IMG/VR virus record: IMGVR_UViG_3300035698_022419
Location: 1-40,523 of that record
Strand: one strand, 5' to 3'
DNA from: a virus
DNA length: 40,523 bases
The translations under genes and the position numbers were made by a program. This document shows, in pieces, positions 24,106 to 31,925 of this stretch. The stretch's first letter is position 1, and each line of letters opens with the position of its first letter. The notes under the pieces were generated by a model. It ran no database searches, was not told where the DNA came from, and was given only the letters and a program-made list of their open reading frames with translations.

Positions 24106-25104
24106 ATGAGTCGTCCAATAAAACGTGATATTCAGGATTTTCCAGAGTGGGTTCGTTGTTATGTCATTGAAAAGACAATGACGAGAAGAAAAAACCAATA
24201 TTCGGAAGACAAGACTCATTCTGATTATTTGTCCATTGGCGTTGTTCCGTTTACAGTTATGAGTGAAAATGAATGCAAAACGTATTTGAAGTGGGCAGTG
24301 TCGGGGGTGTGCATTGTTTGTGGTTTCAATTTTGAGTCAGTATGGAGCAACATGTGGCTGAGAAAGAGACACAGGGGCGAAGAAGTTTGCGGACGGTGTT
24401 GTCGTAAAGAAGCATATACTGATGAATGGTGTAAAAATAATTCAAAATCCCAAAGTCTGGTTCAGGGAACTGAAATAGCAAGAGAGAAAATGTCTCGTAT
24501 CCTTAAAGAGGTTCACAAGGAAAACCCAGATATAGCAAAAAAAATATCTATCGGGCTGAAGAAGGCATATAGAGATAATCCAGAGCTTCGACAGAAGATT
24601 TCGGCTTCATCTAAAAAATTGTGGGAGAATGTAGAATATCAGGAGAAAGTATCTCCAAGAGGATTCTATCACGGATATTTCAATTCAAAATTTGGTAAAA
24701 TTTTCTACGCAAGTTCATGGGAGTTGTTCTTTCTCGTGTGGTGTGAGAACAATGAAGACGTGGTCCATTTCAGCCGGTGTGGTGACCGAGTAAAATATAT
24801 CAAGCCTAATGGAGGCTCTGCTTACTATCATCCAGATTTTGATGTTCGAATGAGAAATGGTAATGTTGAGATTGTTGAAGTAAAGGGCTCCCGACAGGAG
24901 TGGGACATTATAGATAGAAAAAGAGTCGCTGCTGAGAAATACTACAAAGACAAAGCATATCGAATTCTCTTCAGGGAAGACCTTGTAAGAATGGGGTGTT
25001 TTGTATCAGCTAAAAAAGTAGCTGATTTTATTGAAAAACTTTCAAACGAAGGAACAATAGAGAGTTATGGCAAAGGTAAAAGCAGTAAGAAAATTTCCAT
25101 ATAA
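24106..25104 (+). CDS. free-standing PD-(D/E)XK homing endonuclease
   Basis: A 332-residue endonuclease gene lying between the two halves of the split intein. A possible zinc-binding segment comes first (CIVC ... CGRCC, about residues 69-98). NUMOD3-like DNA-binding helices follow (IAKKISIGLKKAYRDNPELRQKISASSKKLW). The catalytic domain reads YASSWEL, then YYHPDFDV and EIVEVKG, that is E ... PD ... E-x-K, near residues 200-265. It would cut intein-free dnaE and spread the split-intein locus. ATG 24106 follows AGGAG at 24095-24099. The last 38 bases overlap the second dnaE gene. The gene is clearly A/T-richer than its surroundings, a sign of separate origin. The 55-base gap before it holds nothing else I recognise. 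Confidence 0.85.
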   Translation: MSRPIKRDIQDFPEWVRCYVIEKTMTRRKNQYSEDKTHSDYLSIGVVPFTVMSENECKTYLKWAVSGVCIVCGFNFESVWSNMWLRKRHRGEEVCGRCCRKEAYTDEWCKNNSKSQSLVQGTEIAREKMSRILKEVHKENPDIAKKISIGLKKAYRDNPELRQKISASSKKLWENVEYQEKVSPRGFYHGYFNSKFGKIFYASSWELFFLVWCENNEDVVHFSRCGDRVKYIKPNGGSAYYHPDFDVRMRNGNVEIVEVKGSRQEWDIIDRKRVAAEKYYKDKAYRILFREDLVRMGCFVSAKKVADFIEKLSNEGTIESYGKGKSSKKISI

Positions 25105-25174
25105 AGGGAATGTGCATGACTTGACTGTAAGAAACAAGCATTCTTACAATGCGGAAGGTATGGCTGTTCACAAT
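25067..25174 (+). mobile_element. intein 1, C-terminal half (split intein)
   Basis: Thirty-six residues from the ATG, ending GMAVHN, with block F visible as VHDLTVRNKHSYNAEG. The terminal HN and the following Ser (+1) of SAAG are the normal residues for C-terminal cleavage and ligation. The length matches the C-halves of natural split inteins such as cyanobacterial DnaE (about 36). Confidence 0.92.
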
Positions 25175-28100
25175 TCAGCAGCCGGATGCTTGATTTCGTG
25201 GTGTCTGGGACTAACCGACTGTGACCCGATTGAGCATGGCTTGCTGTTTGAGCGTTTCCTTGATGAGGGCAGACCCGACCCGCCCGACATTGACACTGAC
25301 TTCCACCCTGGCATTCGGCAGCGAGTGAAGGACCGCATCGTCGAGATGTTCGGTGAAGAGAAGACGTGCTCCATCGGAACCTACAGCAGCTATAAGACCA
25401 AGGCGGCCATCGTCTCGGTGGCGAAGGCGCTGGGGTACGACGTGATGGAGGCGCAGGCGGTGACCAAGGAGATGGACCCGCTGAAGAGCTTTGAGACGGA
25501 CGACGGCGACGAGGTCGTGGACAAGATGGACCTTGACGAGCTCGTCAACCACTATCCGAAGCTGAAGGAGTACTTCCTGAAGTACCCGGAGGTCCAGATT
25601 CACGCGGCCGTCATCCGCAACCAGGTGCAGCACATGGGCAAGCACGCCGGTGGCGTCATCATTTCCGACATGGACCTGAACGGCAAGATTCCTGTCCAGT
25701 ACGACAGCGGCAAGAACATCATCTCCTCCTGGGCGGAGTCGGGCAATTCGGCTGAGCTGAGCGAGGTTGGCCTGGTCAAGTACGACATCCTCGGATTGAA
25801 CAACTTGCCGGTCATCGCCGACTGCGTGCGCCTGGTCAAGGAGAACCGTGGAATCGAGATAAAGAGGGCGGACATCCCGCTGGACGACAGGCGGACCATC
25901 AGGATGGAGGCGAAGAGCGAGCTTCGGGGAATCTTCCAGTTTGAGAATCCGGCGACGAAGCCGATAGTGGACGCCGTCGGCATGGAGAGCCTGAATGACG
26001 TCAGCGCCATCACGAGCCTGCTGCGGCCCGGTCCGAAGGACATGGGCATGCACCTTGAGTACGCCGAGCGCAAGAATGGAAAGCCGTACGAGACGCTTCC
26101 CTGCCTGGAGTGGATATTCAAGGACACCTACGGCATCATGGTGTACCAGGAGCAGATGATGCAGATTTCTCAGGAGCTGTGCGGCTTCGACGGGCCGATG
26201 GCGAACAAGCTGCGCAAGGCGTGCGTAACTCTTGACAGTGAGTTTGTTTCAAGGTCAAGAGGTCCGATAACACTTGGCAGGATGTTGAAGGAGGGGTATA
26301 AGGAAGACTTATTTTTACAGAGAGGTAGCTTTAGTGAGCTTAGTTGGGCACCAATTGGGGAAATATGGAAGACAAATAAGAAACGGGTGCGTAGGACGAA
26401 GTCATCGTCGGGACATTTTGTTGATGCCACAAGACTCCATCAGTTTTTGACAGATGCCGGATGGACGGCACAACAAAGACTGGAGGACGGAGACAGAATG
26501 GTTTGTGCTCGCAGGCTAGAATGGGATGGTCGTGATGAGATTAGTAATGACTTTGCCATAGTTGTGGGAGGATTGTTGACCGAGGGATATACACCTGTCG
26601 GCAGGAATGTGAGCACCTTTACAAGTTATGATGTTGATTTTATGGGTGTGTTTGTGGATGCTTTTGAGAGGGAATTTTCATGTAATGCAGGCAGTTTATC
26701 GCCCAATGGACAGGTGTATAGAATAAAGGCTGATGCGTGTCGTAAGATATTCAAGGTAATGTCGAAAGGATTGTCTGGAGATAAGTTCGTTCCAGATGTT
26801 GTAATGGGAGCAACGAAAGGGGTTATGAAGGATGTTCTTTCGGTTATGCTGGGTGCCGAAGGAGGAACGAGCGAGGACAATGGGACGTTTGAGTACACTT
26901 CCAAGAGTTACAGGATGATTTGCCAAGTCAGGATGATGCTTTTGAGATTTGGAATTAGGTCAATGCTGGGGGAGAAGTATCATCCTGAATATGGGGTTTT
27001 TTACAGATTGAATATAAACGAAGTGAAAGACCAGTCTCGTTTGGTTTCCCTGTCGTATTTGTGGCCAAAGGTAAAGCGAGATGCCTTGATAAGGCGTCTT
27101 GGCATGAAGACGAAAACGAATTTTACTGCTGACACAGTACCACAGAGGGTGGTCAGAATGATGATGCGTCAATATCCTGATGTCGGGAATGGAGAAAGCG
27201 GCACACTTTATACGAGCGATATTTCAAGAAGCAGATTTGAAAGGATTGCTTGTAAAACAAAAGACAAGAAGTGGATTGGGCTAGCACGGTCTGACTTCTG
27301 GTTTGACAAGTACTCCGATTCAGATGAGGTCGTGTCGAAACATATGGATGTGTATGACTTTAGGGTTGATGGAGATGAGCCGAACATGATTGTAAATGGG
27401 ATGGTGATTCACAATTGTGGCAAGAAAATCAAGGAGCTGATGGTCTCCATCAAGAAGAAGTTCGTCGAGGGGGCGCAGCCACGCATCGACGCTGGAGAAG
27501 TGACGGCTGGTCAGGTGGAGGAGCTTTGGGATTTGGTCGTAAGTTTTGCTCGTTACGGTTTTAATAAATCAGTTGACAAAGATACCAAGGTGATTACATT
27601 AGATGGAGTGAGGCGCATAGAGGATGTGCGTCCCGGACAATTCGTCTGGTGTTTCAATGGAGAGTCATTTGAGCAGACAGAGGTGGTTGAGCTCCATGAC
27701 CATGGTGTCCTGCCAGCCTTTGAGGTGGTATTTGATGACGGCTCCAAAGAGACTTGTACCATTCATCACAAGTTCTTGACGGAGCATGGGCAGAAGCCTC
27801 TCGGAGAGATACTTGAGTTTGACCTTGGAGTGTATGCTGATGTCGAAGGCCAAAGGAGGCTGGATTTGCAGAACGTGTGGAGACGTGTTTCCGACGAAGC
27901 GTGCCGCTGCGGAGCACCGAAGGGAGACAGGTCATTCGCAGAAGGGGCATCCTCAGATGACGGTGTGCGTGGGATGTGGCGTGGTGTTGCCGAAGAAGAA
28001 ATGCGAGAGACATCGTGCGAATTGCAAGAAGGCGATAGAAGTTGCGAGTCAAAATCGAAGGGGTCGGGCCTTGGAGAATATTCGCAAGGCACAAGAATGG

Positions 28101-30097
28101 CAAAAGGGCGAAGGTCGAGAGGCTCATGTCAAGTCTCAAAAGAAAGCCTCATTGGCGGCTGCAAAATCACCAAAGGCTCTTCTCGCACGGTCAAAGAACA
28201 TGACTGCTATCAACAAGACGCCAGAGGCAAGAGAGCGGGCTTCGAGGGTGGCCAAAAAGACATCGGCCAGACCGGAGATACAACGGAAAAGGGCAGCGGT
28301 ATTGGCGAAATGGAGAGAGGAGAATCCAGAGAAATTTGCAGAGATAACAAGAAAAGCTCAGAAAGCCGCAAAGCCGTCAAGAGCCGAAGCGTGGTTACAG
28401 AAGAATGTTTTGGATGGATTGGAGTTCAAGCGAAATGTTCAAGTGAGATGTCAGAGTATTCGGAAGCAGACGGATTTTGTAAGGAAGGGCTTTTGGATAG
28501 AGGTGGACGGATGTTGGCACTTCGGAATGGAGTTCACCAACAAAAGGTATTCGTCGGAGAAGGTTCATCAGAGAGATGTAATGCTGAACATGGAAGCACA
28601 GAGGCGAGGCATTACTCTTGTGCGACTGGGGTTGAATTGCTGGAGAGGATATGGCAAGAGAATCCTCAAAGACGAGTGGCGAGAGTTGTTGGAAGAACTT
28701 TTGAAGAACCCAATTCAGGGCGTTTGGCTGTTCGGAGAGTGCTACACGCAAGGTTTGTGGGGACCAGACAAATGTACGACTTGGAAGTACATCACGAGTC
28801 CCACAATTTCGTTCTTGAAAGCGGATTAATTACATCGAATAGCCATGCTATCACGTATTCGATGATTACGACGGCTGAGATGTGGCTGAAGCACCACTAC
28901 TTTCTGGAGTACATGACGGCGCTGGTTCTGAACACCAAGAGAGGCAAGGAGAAGCATGGTTCTGACGACATCATGGTGGACTACCTGAACTACGCCCGCA
29001 AGAGGGGGATTGAGGTTCTTGGGCCGTGGGTAAACGCGCCGGAGCCGGACTTCCACATTGAGGGAGACTCCATCAGGTTCGGGCTCGCCCATGTGAAGAA
29101 CGTGGCAAGCGCTGCGAAGAATGTGGCGCTCATAGCTGCTAAGGAGCCGTTCCGCGACATGACAGACTTCCACGAGCGATGCGTGTACGAGACGACCATC
29201 AAGTCAGGGGCGAACGCTGGTAACGAGAGGGCCACGCGGCCGAACAACAAGGTGGTGGAGAGTCTGGTTCACGCCGGAGCCTTTGACTGCTTCGGAGACA
29301 GGAACGCCGTCCTGACCGAGTACAGCATAGCCAGGCTCGGTATTCCGTGTCCGACCGACGAGGAGTTGGAAGAGGGGCGCAAGGCCGTCTTGAAGGATGG
29401 AGAGGAATGCCCCGGAATCAACAAGGGCGATGCTGACTTCTCCGTTGTCAAGGGCGTTGGTGCCGTCGGTGAGCACATCAAGGCCATCGCCATGCAGGAG
29501 CCGTACGAGAACATGGCGGACTTCTATGAGCGGTGTGTTTTCGAGACGCAGGTGAAGTCGGGCAAGAACGCCGGGGCCATCAAGCAGTCGCGGCCCACGA
29601 AGCGCGTGGTGGAGAACCTCATATACGCTGGCGCGTTCAGGGGGTTCGGCGACGAGAGGACGATGTTCCGGGAGTACCACCTGGCGAAGAACAAGATGAA
29701 GCCGGTCAGCTTCACCGACCAGGAGATTGAGGAGAAGGAGGTTTCGATGATTGGCCTCTGCCTCTCCAAGGAGCCGGTGTGCCAGCTCTACATGGACCTC
29801 ATCAAGGAGCAGAAGTGGACGACGCTGGGGAGTCACGGCAACTACGCCAAGCCAACCGTCTTCGGACGGGTGACGTCGGTGGAGGCCAGGACTTCGAAGG
29901 CCGGCAACCCGATGTACATCGCGAGGATGAGCGACGGCTTGGACAGGTTGGACTTCTTCGTGTTCAAGGGCGGCATGGAGTATTTCAGGGACAGCGTGAA
30001 GAAGGGCCAGCTGGCCGCTATCCCCTTGGACAGGTTCGAGGACAGCCTGACCAGGTTCTTCGATGACAGGCGTGAGATATTAGTGGTAGAAGAGTAA
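25067..30097 (+). CDS. dnaE: DNA polymerase III alpha, C-terminal part with inteins 1C, 2 and 3
   Basis: A 1676-residue precursor: intein 1 C-half (1-36), extein, intein 2, 51 extein residues, intein 3, then 418 extein residues. The polymerase active site is present: SAAGCLISWCLGL, PDPPDIDTDF (D74 and D76), and HAGGVIISD. LLRPGPK, IMVYQEQMMQI and FARYGFNK/SHAITYS are further DnaE signatures. After splicing with the N-part the enzyme would be about 1336 residues, longer than E. coli DnaE (1160), partly through a duplicated helix-hairpin-helix module (about 29090-29670). The C-terminus includes an OB-fold-like section (FGRVTSVEARTSKAGNPMYIARMSD). Translation starts inside the endonuclease gene, overlapping it by 38 bases. 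Confidence 0.92.
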   Translation: MAKVKAVRKFPYKGNVHDLTVRNKHSYNAEGMAVHNSAAGCLISWCLGLTDCDPIEHGLLFERFLDEGRPDPPDIDTDFHPGIRQRVKDRIVEMFGEEKTCSIGTYSSYKTKAAIVSVAKALGYDVMEAQAVTKEMDPLKSFETDDGDEVVDKMDLDELVNHYPKLKEYFLKYPEVQIHAAVIRNQVQHMGKHAGGVIISDMDLNGKIPVQYDSGKNIISSWAESGNSAELSEVGLVKYDILGLNNLPVIADCVRLVKENRGIEIKRADIPLDDRRTIRMEAKSELRGIFQFENPATKPIVDAVGMESLNDVSAITSLLRPGPKDMGMHLEYAERKNGKPYETLPCLEWIFKDTYGIMVYQEQMMQISQELCGFDGPMANKLRKACVTLDSEFVSRSRGPITLGRMLKEGYKEDLFLQRGSFSELSWAPIGEIWKTNKKRVRRTKSSSGHFVDATRLHQFLTDAGWTAQQRLEDGDRMVCARRLEWDGRDEISNDFAIVVGGLLTEGYTPVGRNVSTFTSYDVDFMGVFVDAFEREFSCNAGSLSPNGQVYRIKADACRKIFKVMSKGLSGDKFVPDVVMGATKGVMKDVLSVMLGAEGGTSEDNGTFEYTSKSYRMICQVRMMLLRFGIRSMLGEKYHPEYGVFYRLNINEVKDQSRLVSLSYLWPKVKRDALIRRLGMKTKTNFTADTVPQRVVRMMMRQYPDVGNGESGTLYTSDISRSRFERIACKTKDKKWIGLARSDFWFDKYSDSDEVVSKHMDVYDFRVDGDEPNMIVNGMVIHNCGKKIKELMVSIKKKFVEGAQPRIDAGEVTAGQVEELWDLVVSFARYGFNKSVDKDTKVITLDGVRRIEDVRPGQFVWCFNGESFEQTEVVELHDHGVLPAFEVVFDDGSKETCTIHHKFLTEHGQKPLGEILEFDLGVYADVEGQRRLDLQNVWRRVSDEACRCGAPKGDRSFAEGASSDDGVRGMWRGVAEEEMRETSCELQEGDRSCESKSKGSGLGEYSQGTRMAKGRRSRGSCQVSKESLIGGCKITKGSSRTVKEHDCYQQDARGKRAGFEGGQKDIGQTGDTTEKGSGIGEMERGESREICRDNKKSSESRKAVKSRSVVTEECFGWIGVQAKCSSEMSEYSEADGFCKEGLLDRGGRMLALRNGVHQQKVFVGEGSSERCNAEHGSTEARHYSCATGVELLERIWQENPQRRVARVVGRTFEEPNSGRLAVRRVLHARFVGTRQMYDLEVHHESHNFVLESGLITSNSHAITYSMITTAEMWLKHHYFLEYMTALVLNTKRGKEKHGSDDIMVDYLNYARKRGIEVLGPWVNAPEPDFHIEGDSIRFGLAHVKNVASAAKNVALIAAKEPFRDMTDFHERCVYETTIKSGANAGNERATRPNNKVVESLVHAGAFDCFGDRNAVLTEYSIARLGIPCPTDEELEEGRKAVLKDGEECPGINKGDADFSVVKGVGAVGEHIKAIAMQEPYENMADFYERCVFETQVKSGKNAGAIKQSRPTKRVVENLIYAGAFRGFGDERTMFREYHLAKNKMKPVSFTDQEIEEKEVSMIGLCLSKEPVCQLYMDLIKEQKWTTLGSHGNYAKPTVFGRVTSVEARTSKAGNPMYIARMSDGLDRLDFFVFKGGMEYFRDSVKKGQLAAIPLDRFEDSLTRFFDDRREILVVEE
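26222..27415 (+). mobile_element. intein 2, contiguous with LAGLIDADG-type endonuclease
   Basis: 398 residues between LRKA and CGKK of DnaE. It starts CVTLDSEFV (block A) and has a block B-like VDATRLHQFLT. Two LAGLIDADG-type helices are seen: FAIVVGGLLTEG and VLSVMLGAEGG, each with an acidic residue. It ends VYDFRVDGDEPNMIVNGMV-IHN (blocks F and G), followed by Cys +1. All canonical splice residues are present. The DNA is A/T-richer than the flanking extein. Confidence 0.9.
27569..28840 (+). mobile_element. intein 3, with an out-of-frame endonuclease gene in its centre
   Basis: 424 residues between FNK and SHAITYS of DnaE. Block A is SVDKDTKVITLDG, so the first residue is Ser. Block B is CTIHHKFLTEHG. 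The end is QMYDLEVHHESHNFVLESG-LITSN, with Ser in place of the usual penultimate His and Ser at +1. Between about 27830 and 28730 the intein frame reads as hydrophilic Gly/Ser/Glu/Arg-rich sequence without any domain, yet it has no stop. That stretch encodes an endonuclease in another frame (27840-28829). Confidence 0.85.
27840..28829 (+). CDS. Zn-finger/EDxHD (Vsr-like) homing endonuclease, nested out of frame in intein 3
   Basis: A 329-residue gene one register away from the intein frame. A C2H2 finger (CRTCGDVFPTKRAAAEHRRE...H) and a second Cys cluster (CVGCGVVLPKKKCERHRANC) come first. NUMOD-like helical repeats follow (KTPEARERASRVAKK; AAVLAKWREENPEKFAEIT). The catalytic domain has RKQTDFVRKGFWIEVDGCWH followed by HQRD and a GITLVRL strand, matching the E-D-x-H-D layout of Vsr-like homing endonucleases. 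GGAG at 27827-27830 is nine bases before ATG 27840; upstream ATGs at 27786 and 27834 lie inside the intein N-domain or too close to the site. The last 30 codons overlap the intein C-splicing domain. Confidence 0.82.
   Translation: MSKAKGGWICRTCGDVFPTKRAAAEHRRETGHSQKGHPQMTVCVGCGVVLPKKKCERHRANCKKAIEVASQNRRGRALENIRKAQEWQKGEGREAHVKSQKKASLAAAKSPKALLARSKNMTAINKTPEARERASRVAKKTSARPEIQRKRAAVLAKWREENPEKFAEITRKAQKAAKPSRAEAWLQKNVLDGLEFKRNVQVRCQSIRKQTDFVRKGFWIEVDGCWHFGMEFTNKRYSSEKVHQRDVMLNMEAQRRGITLVRLGLNCWRGYGKRILKDEWRELLEELLKNPIQGVWLFGECYTQGLWGPDKCTTWKYITSPTISFLKAD
29090..29670 (+). repeat. tandem duplication of the DnaE helix-hairpin-helix module
   Basis: Two similar protein segments lie in tandem in the extein, about 29090-29320 and 29440-29670. 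Both contain F-x-ERCV-x-ET, KSG-x-NAG, RP, VVE-x-L and AGAF-x-x-FGD in the same order. The second copy keeps the better hairpin (VVKGVGAVGEHIKAI). Bacterial DnaE normally has one such module. Confidence 0.8.
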
Positions 30098-30112
30098 GAA
30101 AGGAGAATGACG

Positions 30113-30460
30113 ATGTTGAAGAAAGGTGACTGCATCCGCGTGCAGACGAAGACGAAGGACGATGTTTTCGGCGTGTGCTACTACGAGATTTTGGAAGTCG
30201 GGCTTCGTGCTCCGGAGAAGGGGCGCGAGGACCAGATGGACGGATTGAAGGCCCGCATGCTGGGAGGTTCCGGACCGGCAGCTCGCGAGGGAATGACAAT
30301 CATCGACTCGCAGTTCAAGATTGCCACGGAGATTGCCTCGGGCATCATCGAGGTGATGGACAAGGAACAGGCCATGAGGCTTCTCACGGCGACCCCGAAG
30401 AGGGCTGTCCCGGGAGAGGGCGTCCCACGTCCGGCGACCGGCGTGGTGGAGATGGACTGA
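30113..30460 (+). CDS. hypothetical protein
   Basis: A 115-residue protein of unknown function. The N-terminal part looks like a small beta barrel (KKGDCIRVQTKTKDDVFGVCYYEILEVG), followed by a Gly/Met-rich loop and a C-terminal helix (IASGIIEVMDKEQAMRLL). ATG 30113 is chosen over 30107 because AAAGGAG at 30099-30105 would leave only one base before the earlier codon and seven before this one. It lies 15 bases after dnaE and its stop overlaps the next start, so it is probably co-transcribed. Confidence 0.6.
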   Translation: MLKKGDCIRVQTKTKDDVFGVCYYEILEVGLRAPEKGREDQMDGLKARMLGGSGPAAREGMTIIDSQFKIATEIASGIIEVMDKEQAMRLLTATPKRAVPGEGVPRPATGVVEMD

Positions 30461-31023
30461 TGACTACCGTTGCAGAAGTTTTCGACCCGGACCTGATGAT
30501 TGCAGAGTCGGACGCCTCGGAGGTCTTTGACGCTCCGGGCTCCGTGGTGTACAACGTGCGCTCGAAGCTCTATATGCCGTCCTCTAAGTTGAAGGATGGA
30601 CATTGCGTGGTGCGGGCCTACACGAGCGAAATGAAGGTTGACGGGGACGGGTTCATCGAGTTCGCCATCAAGTGGAAGAGGGGCAAGGTGCAGAGGATTC
30701 CGGCTCCGTATCACCTTTTGACGGACGGGGTTCTGTTCGCCATGAAGAAGAACAAGCAGCGGGACTCGAACGGTTTTGGATTGAACCATGAGCTCTTCGC
30801 CCTGGAGTGGGAGTCGAGCGTCATTCTCCACTTCTTCAACGGGAAGCCTTGCATATTCATCGCCTCCCGTGAGGAGTGGATGGCCGTGGGTGAGCCAGGC
30901 CAGCGGAACCAGGAGCTCCAGGTGTTCATGGAGGTTCCGGACCACAGGCGGCTGCCGACCTCGATGGTCCCAGCCAGCGGAGCCCTCTGGCTTGCCGGCT
31001 GCGTATCCATGGAGGAGAAATGA
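30460..31023 (+). CDS. hypothetical protein
   Basis: A 187-residue protein without a recognised family. It has alternating strands and aromatic residues (GFIEFAIKWKRGKVQRIPAPYHLLTDGVLFAMKKN; LFALEWESSVILHFFNGKPCIFIASREEW), suggesting a compact alpha/beta domain. The ATG overlaps the previous stop (TGATGA), with GGAG at 30447-30450. The longer frame from 30175 is rejected because it runs across the preceding gene. Its stop overlaps the start of the first glycosyltransferase of the glycan block. Confidence 0.6.
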   Translation: MTTVAEVFDPDLMIAESDASEVFDAPGSVVYNVRSKLYMPSSKLKDGHCVVRAYTSEMKVDGDGFIEFAIKWKRGKVQRIPAPYHLLTDGVLFAMKKNKQRDSNGFGLNHELFALEWESSVILHFFNGKPCIFIASREEWMAVGEPGQRNQELQVFMEVPDHRRLPTSMVPASGALWLAGCVSMEEK

Positions 31024-31925
31024 GCGAAGTCGTCATCGTGACATGCTACGTCAGGGGCACGCACGAGATGATGTCGGCGTGCCTGTCCTCCATCCAGCGG
31101 CACACGAAGGAGCCGGTGAGCGTCATCGTGGCGGCCCAGGAGGGAAACCTCGACCAGGGGCTGTTCGATGCGGTGAAGTGCTTCACCGGCGAGATATCCG
31201 TGGAGGTTGTGGAGGTGCTTGACAGGTTTATCAAGGAAGGGCACGAGCACGGGTGCATCCTGGACCGGGTGTTTGAGACGGAGGTGTCGTCGGAGTACGT
31301 GCTGACCCTGGACTCGGATGCGATTCCGATGGTCGACGGCTGGCTCAAGGCGCTGCGCCTCATGATGACTGACGAGGTGTGCACGGCCGGCATCCTGCAC
31401 CCGTGGGGTCCTCCTCCGGAAGGAATGAAGGAGACTCTGCTGGAGTGGAGGGTCCGCTCGCAGCACTGCTGGGAGACGACGCACGTGGCGTGTCAGATGA
31501 TTCGACGGAAGGACGTGGAGGAGCTGAGGAAGATTGGCATCGGATTCGCCAGTGGCGACGACACGGGCCTTGGCATGGTCAAGGAGATGAAGAAGCGAGG
31601 AAGGGTCTGTGCCGGTTTTAAGCCGACGCGATGCCCTAAGCCGGCAGTAGAATTCGATGCGGAGTTCAACCGCTACTCCTGCGTGGTGTACGGAGACAGC
31701 GTCATCCACGTAGGCGGACACACGAGGGTCACCGTGGACGGTGACGATGCGGTGTTCAACAAGGCGTTCGGCTGGGCGGTTGACATGGTCCTGGAGGACG
31801 GCGGTGCCGAGTTCCTCCTGGACGACGAAAACGCGCACCGGTACGCCCTGGACCGTGAGGACGAGGTGTCAAGTGAGAAGATGCAGAGGCTTTTCGGCCT
31901 TGAGAGTCAGAGGATGAAGCCATGA
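31020..31925 (+). CDS. GT2-like glycosyltransferase, tandem copy 1
   Basis: A 301-residue GT-A fold protein. VVIVTCYVRGTHEMMSACLSSIQRHT is the opening nucleotide-binding strand and helix, and YVLTLDSDAIPMVDGWLKAL carries the DxD metal site near residues 97-101. GILHPWGPPP, EWRVRSQHCWETTHVACQ and GFASGDDTGLGMVKEM follow. The same segments appear in the next gene, so the two are paralogs from a tandem duplication. Start ATG overlaps the previous stop; the stop overlaps the start of the second copy. Sugar donor and acceptor are unknown. Confidence 0.78.
   Translation: MSEVVIVTCYVRGTHEMMSACLSSIQRHTKEPVSVIVAAQEGNLDQGLFDAVKCFTGEISVEVVEVLDRFIKEGHEHGCILDRVFETEVSSEYVLTLDSDAIPMVDGWLKALRLMMTDEVCTAGILHPWGPPPEGMKETLLEWRVRSQHCWETTHVACQMIRRKDVEELRKIGIGFASGDDTGLGMVKEMKKRGRVCAGFKPTRCPKPAVEFDAEFNRYSCVVYGDSVIHVGGHTRVTVDGDDAVFNKAFGWAVDMVLEDGGAEFLLDDENAHRYALDREDEVSSEKMQRLFGLESQRMKP

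Noticed and set aside
24051-25066. Group I or II intron instead of a split intein in dnaE
   Set aside because: The flanking frames carry clear protein splicing blocks (Cys1, T-x-x-H, HN-Ser), the first frame ends in its own stop and the second has its own start. No intron core was recognised.
27786-27839. Earlier ATG codons (27786, 27834) for the nested endonuclease
   Set aside because: 27786 lies within the intein N-splicing domain without a ribosome binding site, and 27834 is only three bases after GGAG. The ATG at 27840 has correct spacing.
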